Part shown: piece after piece, positions 1 to 6,804 of the stretch | Position numbering within the stretch: the stretch's first letter is position 1 | Layout: each line of letters starts with the position of its first letter | Source: Alistipes sp. | GTDB taxonomy: Bacteria; Bacteroidota; Bacteroidia; Bacteroidales; Rikenellaceae | Direction of reading: 5' to 3' | Assembly (NCBI GenBank): GCA_017465055.1 | Contig: JAFTWZ010000001.1 | Location: 119,046-183,045, forward strand | Length of the DNA stretch: 64,000 nucleotides | Program-made: the position numbers and the translations under genes | Notes under the pieces: generated by a model | What the model was told of the DNA's origin: nothing | What the model saw: the letters and a program-made list of their open reading frames with translations, nothing else | Databases searched by the model: none

Positions 1-21
1 ACTTTGTTTCGTAGTGCTTGT

Positions 22-44
22 GCTCTCCACCACGGGAGCTATTA
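22..44. terminator. Weak hairpin at window start
   Basis: An imperfect six-pair inverted repeat (GCTCTC against GGGAGC) is followed by an AT-rich stretch. It could end a transcript entering from outside the window. The rest of the DNA up to the first gene is AT-rich leader with no other recognisable feature. Confidence 0.3.
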
Positions 45-226
45 TATATATAGGTACAAAGATTTTTGGCCATATCTATAGCGATGCATAACGGCAGGGG
101 AATATAATTGATCAGAAAGTAATATTTTTTCAAAATTAATTGTAAATAGTTTGGCCGTTTAAAAAAAAAGCATTAATTTAGTAGTGCGAAACGAAATTTA
201 TATTTAATCTTAATATTCGACAAGTT

Positions 227-472
227 ATGATTATTACATTTAACGAATTGCGTCGCATCAAGGATAAGTTGCCCAGTGGCAGCTCGCAGCGCATAGCAGA
301 CGAATTGGGAATCGATGTTGACACCGTACGTAACTATTTTGGCGGTAAGCACTTTGAGGCTAAGGACGGTATCGGTATTCATATTGAGCAGGGCCCCGAT
401 GGTGGCGTTGTTACATTGGATGACACTACGATTTTCGACGCTGCAATGCGTATTCTTAACGAGCAGAAATAA
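227..472 (+). CDS. Small helix-turn-helix DNA-binding protein
   Basis: An 81-residue protein. The N-terminal part (about residues 5-40) reads as a helix-turn-helix: a helix with alternating basic residues, then QRIADELGIDVDTVRNYFGG, a pattern of the type that lets small Bacteroidota regulators contact DNA. The C-terminal half (FEAKDGIGIHIEQGPDGG) is an acidic, glycine-rich beta-like extension. Proteins of this size and pattern are annotated as DNA-binding or hypothetical in Bacteroidales; no target is known to me. The gene stands alone, with an AT-rich upstream region and a hairpin just downstream. Its last 19 bp are repeated exactly 1.2 kb downstream, which marks its 3' end as a breakpoint or integration site. 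Identity as DNA-binding is inferred from the helix-turn-helix pattern only. Confidence 0.7.
   Translation: MIITFNELRRIKDKLPSGSSQRIADELGIDVDTVRNYFGGKHFEAKDGIGIHIEQGPDGGVVTLDDTTIFDAAMRILNEQK
454..472 (+). repeat. 19-bp direct repeat, left copy (3' end of HTH gene)
   Basis: The final codons and stop of the small DNA-binding protein gene (TCTTAACGAGCAGAAATAA) recur exactly at 1662-1680. The two copies bracket 1.2 kb that holds a family A repeat, a structured leader and a small lipoprotein gene. This could be an attachment-site duplication or the remnant of a lost tandem paralogue. Confidence 0.8.
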
Positions 473-494
473 TATTTGTGCTGAGGCACGAATT

Positions 495-521
495 TAGGGC
501 TGGCTGAATTAGTCAGCCCTA
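495..521 (+). terminator. Hairpin after HTH gene
   Basis: The stem TAGGGCTGgCT pairs with AGTCAGCCCTA around a short AT loop, followed by an AT-rich tail without a pure T-run. It is probably the terminator of the upstream gene. Confidence 0.55.
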
Positions 522-572
522 ATTATTTATACGAATGGAGTTCTTTGCCAGAAGCCCATTGGTTATTTTGAT

Positions 573-895
573 TCAGTCGTAAGTTCCAGTAGAGAGAATA
601 TAAATATCGTCACCCCGAGGAGGAGCAAGTATTAGTTTGCAGAGAGTGATAACTCAACTATGCTCCGACGTGGGGGTCTTCCGCTTTTTATAGAGCCGTG
701 CGGAGTGTGATTGATAGTCGTGCGTGACGTGCGGAGACTATTATAACTCTTACGTATCAGTGCGGAAGTATAAACAAAGGAAGATCGCCACAGAATTGCA
801 TAGACCCAAGTAGGTATCACCACCGCTATTAGATGCAATTCTTCGCGATGACGTATTAATGTTATTTATTACTCCACCAGAATTTCATACTAATC
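573..895 (+). repeat. MITE-like dispersed repeat family A, copy 1
   Basis: One of four copies in this window (others near 8.2, 17.1 and 36.2 kb). Each contains two imperfect palindromes. One pairs CACCCCGAGGAGGAGCA with TGCTCCGACGTGGGGGT. The other pairs CGCCACAGAATTGCAT with ATGCAATTCTTCGCGATG. The outer ends are imperfect inverted repeats of the form CAGTnnTAARTTCYRGTRGAG and CTCCACCAGAATTT. No transposase is encoded; short open frames on either strand are palindrome artefacts. The structure fits a non-mobile MITE or composite REP-like element. Confidence 0.75.
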
Positions 896-925
896 CGTTA
901 TTTTACAAGTAATACTCCTGGAGTA

Positions 926-956
926 TTGTTTGTTTTCAAAATTCTTAGTATATTTG
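926..956 (+). promoter_or_regulatory. Bacteroidota-type promoter
   Basis: A TTGT box is followed after 19 bp by TATATTTG, matching the Bacteroidota -33/-7 consensus. It drives the structured leader and possibly the small lipoprotein gene that follows. Confidence 0.6.
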
Positions 957-1059
957 TAACGCTATTCTTGCAGATTAGCAGACATATTGAAAGTGTTTTT
1001 CGCAGTCCTTGTTAGAAAATGTGGAAGTTTTCAAGGAAGAGGACAGACGAACAGCACTC

Positions 1060-1180
1060 ATTCCTTGTATAGCTATGTGGCTATGCACGTTTCTTGTGCA
1101 TACACCCCATACTATTCAGGTGTGGGGCATTGTATCGTTTATTCTTCCTTAGGTCTTTCCACAACCTTCTAACAGATAAA
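1060..1180 (+). other. Structured leader with three successive hairpins
   Basis: Downstream of the promoter, three short inverted repeats follow each other: TAGCT/GGCTA, GCAC/GTGC, and CCCCATAC paired with GTGTGGGG. A pyrimidine-rich segment comes next. A 61-codon frame (987-1172) spans it, but its composition follows the hairpins, so I do not call it a protein. It could be a cis-regulatory leader of the lipoprotein gene or a short non-coding RNA. Confidence 0.35.
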
Positions 1181-1259
1181 CGGAAATCGACTCCACACTT
1201 TCTTATTTGTTATAATCTACCGCATAGGAGTTGATACGGTACACAAATAGTTTAATAGT

Positions 1260-1661
1260 ATGAGAAAGAGTTTATCTGTAATTGGTTCATTCTGTTTGGG
1301 CATCGGCCTAAGCATTGCAGCTCTTGCGTGCGCAGATGACAACCAACATTCAACGTCATCGCCAGAAATTCACATTAGCGATTGTATACCAACAATTTTA
1401 AGTTGTAGTAATGATAGTGGCCGTAATGATTCATTTTATTATGATGATAATGGAAGATTAATTAGGTTAGAAAGATATATTCCTTACGTTGATGTTGTGG
1501 AGACAGACTACGATATCAGCTATAGCGGAACAACTATAAACATTTTGAGTCATAATAGCATTGGTCTCACATACACAACAACAATAACCGTGTCAGAAGA
1601 GGATATAGATAATGTTCATGCATACAACTTAGCTGTTCTATTACTATTACAGTTATCATAA
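1260..1661 (+). CDS. Small putative lipoprotein or secreted protein
   Basis: A 133-residue protein of unknown function. Residues 1-24 form a signal peptide (basic start, hydrophobic core SVIGSFCLGIGLSIAALAC); the cysteine after ALA could be lipidated, although the -3 position is not the preferred leucine. The mature part is serine-, threonine- and aspartate-rich with beta-strand-like stretches (YYDDNGRLIRLERYI), reminiscent of short YD-type repeats. It lies between the two copies of a 19-bp direct repeat and after a structured leader. The AT content is higher than in the flanking housekeeping genes, which fits recent arrival. The last residues (LLLLQLS) look truncated, so the gene may be a fragment. 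Confidence 0.5.
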   Translation: MRKSLSVIGSFCLGIGLSIAALACADDNQHSTSSPEIHISDCIPTILSCSNDSGRNDSFYYDDNGRLIRLERYIPYVDVVETDYDISYSGTTINILSHNSIGLTYTTTITVSEEDIDNVHAYNLAVLLLLQLS

Positions 1662-1680
1662 TCTTAACGAGCAGAAATAA
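1662..1680 (+). repeat. 19-bp direct repeat, right copy
   Basis: An exact copy of the 3' end of the small DNA-binding protein gene at 454-472, starting directly after the stop codon of the small lipoprotein gene and followed by a strong terminator. Confidence 0.8.
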
Positions 1681-1714
1681 GGACACACATATTTTTGACG
1701 ACTATAGAGAGTCA

Positions 1715-1740
1715 GAGCCGCACCAAAAAGGTGCGGCTCT
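1715..1740 (+). terminator. Strong intrinsic terminator
   Basis: A perfect 11-bp stem (AGAGCCGCACC/GGTGCGGCTCT) with an A5 loop is followed by TTATT. It ends the lipoprotein transcript and may originally have been the terminator of the small DNA-binding gene. Confidence 0.8.
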
Positions 1741-1751
1741 TATTGTGTATA

Positions 1752-1985
1752 GGGGGGGGGTACTATGTGTTATAATGGGATTCTATGGGTTACTATGGGT
1801 TACAATGAGTTACTATGGCAGGAAGGTTTGTGCGTTAACTTCGTAGTCGCTTACATAGCAACTCATCTTAACTCATCTTAACTCATCTTAACTCATCTTG
1901 ACTCATCTTGACTCATCTTGACTCATCTTAACCCATCTTGACCCATCTTAACCCATCTTAACTCATTTGCTCACGCGTAGAAATT
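1752..1985. repeat. Family C variable-arm inverted repeat, copy 1
   Basis: A G9 tract is followed by a left arm of 10-bp units (GGTTACTATG, TTACAATGAG), a middle holding TTTGTGCGTTAAC (the family core in reverse), and a right arm of about 10.7 units of ACTCATCTTR starting at 1861. The right arm is nearly the reverse complement of the left. No gene lies between this element and the promoter at 2142; that gap also holds short palindromes ending in CTACCCT. Confidence 0.7.
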
Positions 1986-2141
1986 AAGGGTAGTTAAGCG
2001 TGCAAGCCAGACGGTGAGTCTCGATCGTTGCTACTCGCTCCCCTTTAGGCGCGAGCTACACTTTCTACTACCCTATAACTACCCTCTCCGCCTCAGCGAT
2101 GGCCGCAAGGTAAAACAAAATGGCTAATTGCTCACAGTTAA

Positions 2142-2171
2142 TTGATAATTGAAAACTTTTTACTACCTTTG
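2142..2171 (+). promoter_or_regulatory. Promoter of the HU/sigma54/LptE/SecG cluster
   Basis: TTGA and TACCTTTG boxes about 18 bp apart. Transcription would start only about 14 nt before the GTG start codon of the next gene. Confidence 0.65.
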
Positions 2172-2191
2172 TACGTTATATACACAAACAA

Positions 2192-3076
2192 GTGGAGCTG
2201 ATTACAAACATACTCATAGAGTACCTCAAGCACAACAAGCGTATTGTTGTGCCTAAGCTCGGAGCATTCATCGTAAAGCAACCATCGGGCATTATACGAT
2301 TCTCCGAACTTATGCGCAACGACGATGGTGTGCTCAAGGCCCTGCTTATGGCCTACGGTGTGCAGGAGCTTGAGGCCTCGGGGATGATTAGCCGCTTCGT
2401 GTTCGAGATACGACACGCCATTACCAGCGGCAAGAGCTTCACCGTAGATCGCCTCGGAGAGTTTATCCCCGGGGAGAACAACACGATAACGTTTAGGTAT
2501 CAGCACGAGCCCGTGGTCTTCGGCGGCAACATCAAGCCCCCAGTTATCACGCTCGACATCGAGAAGGAGCGACTACAGCGTGAGCAGGGACGGCGCACCG
2601 TAGCGCCACAGCCTGAGGAGAGTAGCTCGACTGATGAGCAACGTAGCAGGCGAAACAAGAAACGCGGTAGGCGTGGCGACGTAGACCAGACTACGGTGTC
2701 ATCGGGGCGTCCCGAGGCATACCTGCGCGGGCTGAAGTACGACAAGGAGAAGAAGAAGCGTGGCGACGACCGCACGGATGGCCGTAGGCAGCGCGGGCTA
2801 CACCCTCTGTTTATCATTATGCTTATAATGCTTGCCACTGGAGGAGCAATGTGGCTACTGTGGTTATGGTTAGATGGCACAGTAATAGGTAGTGCCGAGA
2901 GACAGACTCCTGCGATTAAGACAACAGAGTTTACTGAGCAGGCAAGGGCAATAAACGAGGCCGACACCACCCTACTTATCGGCAGAGACACCTCGCTTAT
3001 AGTGACGCCAACGCCGGTGGAGAGTATGGCGATACCAGCAGACGATGCCGCAGAGGTGCATATACCACAAAACTAA
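2192..3076 (+). CDS. HU-domain protein with one membrane anchor
   Basis: A 294-residue protein. Residues 1-110 form two HU-like subdomains of the CCDC81/prokaryotic HU type (ILIEYLKHNKRIVVPKLGAF, then ITSGKSFTVDRLGEF). A highly charged linker rich in Arg, Lys and Glu follows (about 125-205). One membrane segment lies near 206-230 (HPLFIIMLIMLATGGAMWLL), and a Thr/Pro-rich tail follows. In the family, HU domains bind DNA or related ligands and this membrane-linked form is common in Bacteroidota, but no firm function is established. The GTG start is chosen because the HU domain begins at once and the promoter lies directly upstream. It is first in a cluster with a sigma54 activator 30 bp downstream. 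Confidence 0.8.
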   Translation: MELITNILIEYLKHNKRIVVPKLGAFIVKQPSGIIRFSELMRNDDGVLKALLMAYGVQELEASGMISRFVFEIRHAITSGKSFTVDRLGEFIPGENNTITFRYQHEPVVFGGNIKPPVITLDIEKERLQREQGRRTVAPQPEESSSTDEQRSRRNKKRGRRGDVDQTTVSSGRPEAYLRGLKYDKEKKKRGDDRTDGRRQRGLHPLFIIMLIMLATGGAMWLLWLWLDGTVIGSAERQTPAIKTTEFTEQARAINEADTTLLIGRDTSLIVTPTPVESMAIPADDAAEVHIPQN

Positions 3077-3105
3077 CGTTTACAATTTCGTAACTGTAGT
3101 TAACT

Positions 3106-4335
3106 ATGACAACAAACGAACTTCTTGCAGTAAAGCAGCGTTTCGGTATTATAGGCAATACCGATGCGCTAAACACAGCCATAGAGGTGGCTATGCGAGT
3201 TGCACCAACCGACCTCTCTGTACTTGTTACGGGAGAGAGCGGCGTGGGTAAGGAGTTTTTTCCACAGATAATACACGCCTACTCGGCACGTAAGCACAAT
3301 AAATATATAGCCGTAAACTGCGGTGCTATACCCGAGGGCACTATCGACTCGGAGCTCTTCGGACACGAGAAGGGCTCGTTTACAGGGGCAATAGATAGCC
3401 GTAAGGGCTACTTCGAGGAGGCCGACGGTGGCACCATTTTCCTCGACGAGGTGGGCGAATTGCCTATCTCCACTCAGGTGCGCCTACTCAGAGTATTGCA
3501 GACAGGAGAGTTTATGCGCGTAGGCTCGGCGAAGGTGCAGAAGACCAACGTACGCGTGGTGGCAGCAACAAACAACGACCTAATGAAGTCCATCGCCGAG
3601 GGTCGTTTCCGCGAAGACCTATACTACCGACTAAATACCGTACCTGTGAGCGTGCCACCCCTGCGTGAACGTAAGGGCGACATATATCTACTCTTCCGCA
3701 AGTTTGCCAGCGACGTAGCAACGCAGTACAATATGCCAGCCATAGCCTTAGACGAGGGTGCTCGCTTAGTGCTCGAGAACTACCACTGGCGCGGAAACAT
3801 ACGACAACTGAAGAACGTAGCCGAGCAGATATCTGCCGTAGAGCAGAGCCGTAATATCACCGCCGAGATACTACGTCGCTACCTGCCCAACGAGGAGTAC
3901 TCGGTGCGCACGATAGGCTCAGGCGGTCGCGATAGCTACGAGGATATGACCACCGAGCGCGAGCTACTATACAAGATACTCTTCGATATGCGTAGCGACA
4001 TAAACGAACTGAAGCGTATGATGAGCGAGGCGTTGCGTGGCAATATGGGCGACCAGAGGCCCCCTGTACACACGCCTCACGAGGTAGTAGGGCTACTTCC
4101 CGAGGCGAGCAGCTCGACACATAGCCATTACGACGATGACGACACCGTAGAGGTGGTGGCCGACATCCCGGAGCGCGAGGTGACCAAGAGCGATGTGCAG
4201 CGCGAGCAGATACTCCAGGCACTGCAGCGCCACAACTTCCGCCGTAAGGATGCGGCTAAGGAACTATTCATCTCGGAGCGCACACTATATCGGCGAATGA
4301 AGGCTTTAGGCATTGACGATAACGACATAAAATAG
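3106..4335 (+). CDS. Sigma54-dependent transcriptional activator, no receiver domain
   Basis: A 409-residue AAA+ enhancer-binding protein that remodels sigma54-RNA polymerase. Visible motifs: Walker A GESGVGKE (about residue 44), the sigma54 contact loop as GSFTGA instead of GAFTGA, Walker B GGTIFLDEVGELP, the sensor I region and the RLNTVPVSVPPLRERK segment. After a poorly conserved linker comes a C-terminal Fis-type helix-turn-helix (QILQALQRHNFRRKDAAKEL, then ISERTLYRRMKALGI). There is no N-terminal receiver or PAS domain, so activity must be controlled another way. Bacteroidales genomes commonly place such a gene ahead of lptE and secG. It overlaps or abuts the next gene, which implies co-transcription. 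Confidence 0.9.
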   Translation: MTTNELLAVKQRFGIIGNTDALNTAIEVAMRVAPTDLSVLVTGESGVGKEFFPQIIHAYSARKHNKYIAVNCGAIPEGTIDSELFGHEKGSFTGAIDSRKGYFEEADGGTIFLDEVGELPISTQVRLLRVLQTGEFMRVGSAKVQKTNVRVVAATNNDLMKSIAEGRFREDLYYRLNTVPVSVPPLRERKGDIYLLFRKFASDVATQYNMPAIALDEGARLVLENYHWRGNIRQLKNVAEQISAVEQSRNITAEILRRYLPNEEYSVRTIGSGGRDSYEDMTTERELLYKILFDMRSDINELKRMMSEALRGNMGDQRPPVHTPHEVVGLLPEASSSTHSHYDDDDTVEVVADIPEREVTKSDVQREQILQALQRHNFRRKDAAKELFISERTLYRRMKALGIDDNDIK

Positions 4336-4340
4336 TGATT

Positions 4341-4871
4341 ATGAAATATATACAAAAACGCATATGGTCTATCATAGCGATGGCCACGGTTATGATTGCG
4401 GCCTGTGGCTGTGGCTACAAGGTAACATACAACCTATCGGGAGGCTCTATACCCCCAGAAGCCAAGACCTTCTCGGTGGCATACTTCCCCAATAACGCAC
4501 CTATGGTTGCACCTACGCTGAGCAACGTACTTACAGAAGCCCTTCGCGACAAGTTCTCGCGACAGACGCGTCTCGAGCAGGTCGAGGAGGGTGGCGACTT
4601 CGCCTTCGAGGGAGAGATTACGAACTACACCTCTACCACATCGTCGGTATCGAGTGGTGACTACGCCTTGCAGAACCGACTGACAATAACAGTAAAGGTG
4701 AACTTCCAAAATGCTGTAGACCAGACACTATCGTTCAACAACAAAACCTTCTCGTCGTATGCCGACTACGATGCTGCGCAGCTTCTTGTCGACGTGCAAG
4801 ATCAACTTATCGAAGAGATTGTCGACGCACTGGTCAACGATATATATATGTCGGCAGCGGGTAACTGGTAA
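4341..4871 (+). CDS. LptE-family outer membrane lipoprotein
   Basis: A 176-residue lipoprotein related to LptE, the partner of the LptD barrel that inserts lipopolysaccharide into the outer membrane. A signal peptide ends in a lipobox IAAC (second cysteine two residues on). The start of the mature protein, GYKVTYNLSGGSIPPEAKTF, and the segments APTLSNVLTEALRDKFSRQT and GDFAFEGEITNYTSTTSSV match the family pattern. A GTG six bases upstream overlaps the stop of the sigma54 activator; the ATG is preferred as start. Co-transcription with secG puts two envelope-biogenesis genes in the same unit. Confidence 0.85.
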   Translation: MKYIQKRIWSIIAMATVMIAACGCGYKVTYNLSGGSIPPEAKTFSVAYFPNNAPMVAPTLSNVLTEALRDKFSRQTRLEQVEEGGDFAFEGEITNYTSTTSSVSSGDYALQNRLTITVKVNFQNAVDQTLSFNNKTFSSYADYDAAQLLVDVQDQLIEEIVDALVNDIYMSAAGNW

Positions 4872-4885
4872 TAACGACTACATCA

Positions 4886-5353
4886 ATGACCACACCTAAG
4901 AGATATAGCCACGAGGAGCTTAGCAAGGCCATAGAGCAATACCCCTGGTGGGGCGGTGCGCGTATGGCATTACTCAGAGAGGATGGCAGCGCCGAGATAA
5001 AAGACCATATTACGCTGCTGCACGCTACCCTACGACCACTTGCAACAATAGCCACAACGAATGTCGATATCGAGCGCCTCACACACCTCTCGACCGACGA
5101 CCTCATTGCGCGCTTCCTCAAACGCGATGACTACCGCATCGTAGCCGAGGAGGGTGCCGCCGAGGACCTTTCAGAGCACGATATGGGCGATGAGGAGGAT
5201 ATGGTGAGTGAGGAATTGGCAGAAATTTACCTCAATCAAGGATTATATGACGCTGCAATCGATACTTATCGCAAATTAAGTTTGCTAAATTCAGAAAAAA
5301 GTGTTTACTTTGCAGGACTTATCGCAGAAATTGAAGATAAGAAAAAGAAATAA
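4886..5353 (+). CDS. Conserved protein with C-terminal TPR-like hairpin
   Basis: A 155-residue cytoplasmic protein without a signal peptide. The N-terminal half contains a short helical segment with AIEQYPWWGGARMALL. An acidic linker follows (about 108-122). The C-terminal segment (SEELAEIYLNQGLYDAAIDT, then YRKLSLLNSEKSVYFAGLI) reads as one tetratricopeptide-like helix pair. The same arrangement sits between lptE and secG in other Bacteroidales, but I know of no proven role. The last third of the gene is visibly more AT-rich than the first part. It lies 14 bp after lptE and 33 bp before secG. Confidence 0.7.
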   Translation: MTTPKRYSHEELSKAIEQYPWWGGARMALLREDGSAEIKDHITLLHATLRPLATIATTNVDIERLTHLSTDDLIARFLKRDDYRIVAEEGAAEDLSEHDMGDEEDMVSEELAEIYLNQGLYDAAIDTYRKLSLLNSEKSVYFAGLIAEIEDKKKK

Positions 5354-5386
5354 CGATAAGAAATAATTAAATTTATAATAAGTTCT

Positions 5387-5794
5387 ATGTATACATTTTG
5401 TATTATTATGATTGTTATCGCAAGTATCCTTTTGATACTTGCAGTGTTGGTTCAGAGCCCAAAGAGCGGTATGGCTGCTAACTTCGGCGCTGCAAACCAG
5501 ACTATGGGTGTTCGCCAGACTACCGACTTCCTCGAGAAGTTCACGTGGGCAATGGTTGCAGGCATCGTATTCTTCAGCCTTCTCTCAGTAATCTCAATGC
5601 CTAAGGCTGATCAGCAGCAGGCAATCATCGGTACTGAGGAGATCTCAGCAGCCCTTGAGGAGGGCAACAAGGTTGTTGACGAGACTATCACCGTAGGTGA
5701 GGAGGATATCGTTATCAACGCTGATGCTGAGGGTGCTACCGTAGCAACTGAGGAGGCTGCAGCAGAGACTACTACCGAGGAGCAGGCAGAGTAA
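5387..5794 (+). CDS. secG: SecG, preprotein translocase subunit
   Basis: A 135-residue inner-membrane protein that forms the SecYEG channel. Two membrane segments are visible: residues about 3-22 (FCIIMIVIASILLILAVLVQ) and about 52-72 (WAMVAGIVFFSLLSVIS). The typical cytoplasmic loop lies between them (SPKSGMAANFGAANQTMGVR). After the second segment comes a long acidic tail rich in Glu, Ala and Thr (about 60 residues), usual in Bacteroidota but absent from E. coli SecG. It is last in the cluster and followed by a structured 3' region and a strong terminator. Confidence 0.93.
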   Translation: MYTFCIIMIVIASILLILAVLVQSPKSGMAANFGAANQTMGVRQTTDFLEKFTWAMVAGIVFFSLLSVISMPKADQQQAIIGTEEISAALEEGNKVVDETITVGEEDIVINADAEGATVATEEAAAETTTEEQAE

Positions 5795-5818
5795 TCTGAG
5801 CCGCACCACCAGAGAGGG

Positions 5819-5876
5819 TGGGTAAAAAATTGAGCATTCGAGGGCCACGAATAGAGTGGAGTTGCTCAAGTAACCC
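5819..5876 (+). other. Structured 3' untranslated segment of secG
   Basis: Nested pairing is visible: GGGT with ACCC outside, TTGAGCA with TGCTCAA (perfect 7 bp) inside, and CCAC with GTGG innermost. It lies between the secG stop and the terminator, so it could be an RNA structure stabilising or processing the mRNA end. Confidence 0.3.
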
Positions 5877-5895
5877 GAGTCCCGAAAACACAGAT

Positions 5896-5933
5896 AAAGG
5901 GGATGACTAAAAAGTAAATTTGTCATCCCCTTT
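5896..5933. terminator. Bidirectional terminator next to family B repeat
   Basis: A perfect 12-bp stem AAAGGGGATGAC/GTCATCCCCTTT around an AT-rich loop. The same hairpin, with compensated stem changes and a conserved CTAAAA loop side, sits beside the other family B copies near 37.9 and 63.7 kb. Confidence 0.85.
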
Positions 5934-5940
5934 ATGTTAT

Positions 5941-6060
5941 GAGGTTGAATAAAAAGATGTAGTTTTAGGCTTGCGATGCCCGAAAAAGCGGAGTTTACTG
6001 AGCGTAAATGAGCATTTTGAGGGCGAGCATAACGACAAAATACACTTTTTATTCAGCCTC
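5941..6060 (+). mobile_element. MITE-like family B element, short form (120 bp)
   Basis: Terminal inverted repeats of 16 bp with one mismatch: GAGGTTGAATAAAAAG at the left and CTTTTTATTCAGCCTC at the right. The interior is nearly identical to the left half of the 247-bp copy at 37919-38165 but lacks about 127 bp. No coding capacity and no clear target-site duplication. It lies directly upstream of the tspO-like gene. Confidence 0.8.
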
Positions 6061-6126
6061 TTTGTACATATATATGGTACACTCTTTGCGAGACGTGGTA
6101 GGAGTAAACTAATAAACAACACTCTT

Positions 6127-6582
6127 ATGAAACGATTTTTACGCTACCTGCTGCCTATAGTACTCTGCTTCGTCGTTGGGTGGATATCGTCGATATTCCA
6201 GCGCGATGCACTCATCGAGTGGTATCCATACCTCAATAAGCCAAGCATCACACCGCCTAATACTCTATTCCCAATAGCTTGGTCAATCCTATATATCTGC
6301 TCTGGACTATCGTTCGGCCGACTATGGGATTTGGGCGAGAAACGTTATACGGGCCTGTGGTTCTTGATACTGGCTCTCAACTTCCTCTGGAGCCCTATGT
6401 TCTTCTTCGTCGAGTCGCCAATATCAGGATTGGCCATAATACTTATGCTCGACATCGCTGTGCTTAGCTATGTGCTACTAACGTGGCGCTCAAGTGCCCT
6501 TGCATCGATACTGATGATACCCTACTTAGCTTGGGTATGCTTCGCCTCATATATCAACTTTTACGTATGGCTATTTAACTAA
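6127..6582 (+). CDS. tspO: TspO/MBR family membrane protein
   Basis: A 151-residue integral membrane protein with about five hydrophobic segments. It matches the tryptophan-rich sensory/benzodiazepine-receptor family (KPSITPPNTLFPIAWSILYI near residue 38, then LALNFLWSPMFF and YLAWVCFASYINFYVW). Family members bind porphyrins and related tetrapyrroles and are linked to stress signalling; the ligand here is unknown. An in-frame extension upstream runs through a MITE-like element, so the ATG at the first hydrophobic helix is chosen. It is followed 43 bp later by a rubredoxin gene, possibly co-transcribed. Confidence 0.85.
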   Translation: MKRFLRYLLPIVLCFVVGWISSIFQRDALIEWYPYLNKPSITPPNTLFPIAWSILYICSGLSFGRLWDLGEKRYTGLWFLILALNFLWSPMFFFVESPISGLAIILMLDIAVLSYVLLTWRSSALASILMIPYLAWVCFASYINFYVWLFN

Positions 6583-6625
6583 TTAACAATATCGTGGCAA
6601 TAATCACATAAACCGTTAATTGAAT

Positions 6626-6784
6626 ATGAAAAAGTATGTTTGTACCGCCTGTGACTACGTCTATGACCCCGAGAAGGGCGATCCAGAGAATGGTATCGCA
6701 GCAGGCACCCCATTTGAGAAACTTCCAGACGATTGGGCCTGCCCTCTGTGCGGTCTTGGCAAGGAGGTATTCGTAGAGATGTAG
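6626..6784 (+). CDS. rub: Rubredoxin
   Basis: A 52-residue iron protein. Two Cys-x2-Cys pairs (CTAC at residue 6 and CPLC at residue 39) hold the single iron. Between them lie the typical [19 protein letters not shown] and LPDDWACP segments. Rubredoxins carry electrons in the cytoplasm of anaerobes, often to oxygen- or peroxide-reducing enzymes. The length equals the family norm of 50-54 residues. It follows the TspO-like gene on the same strand. Confidence 0.95.
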   Translation: MKKYVCTACDYVYDPEKGDPENGIAAGTPFEKLPDDWACPLCGLGKEVFVEM

Positions 6785-6804
6785 AGACTCACGCAATGCC
6801 GTTA

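Noticed and set aside
632-838. Short proteins in the family A repeats
   Set aside because: The same peptide (MHLIAVV...TWVYAILW) arises in several copies because the repeat is copied; copies carry varying frames, and the DNA is dominated by palindromes.
987-1172. 61-codon frame in the structured leader as a protein
   Set aside because: The composition follows three hairpins and the peptide is rich in Cys, Tyr and Ser without a recognisable fold; kept only as a leader structure.
1861-1967. CRISPR array
   Set aside because: Units are 10 bp, contiguous and without spacers; no cas genes nearby.
2500-2991. A 163-residue protein antisense to the HU-domain gene
   Set aside because: Ser/Arg-rich shadow of the charged linker on the other strand; no family similarity.
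5971-6582. Longer TspO-like protein starting inside the family B element
   Set aside because: The first 52 codons translate a MITE-like repeat and show no membrane or family similarity; the start at 6127 fits TspO.
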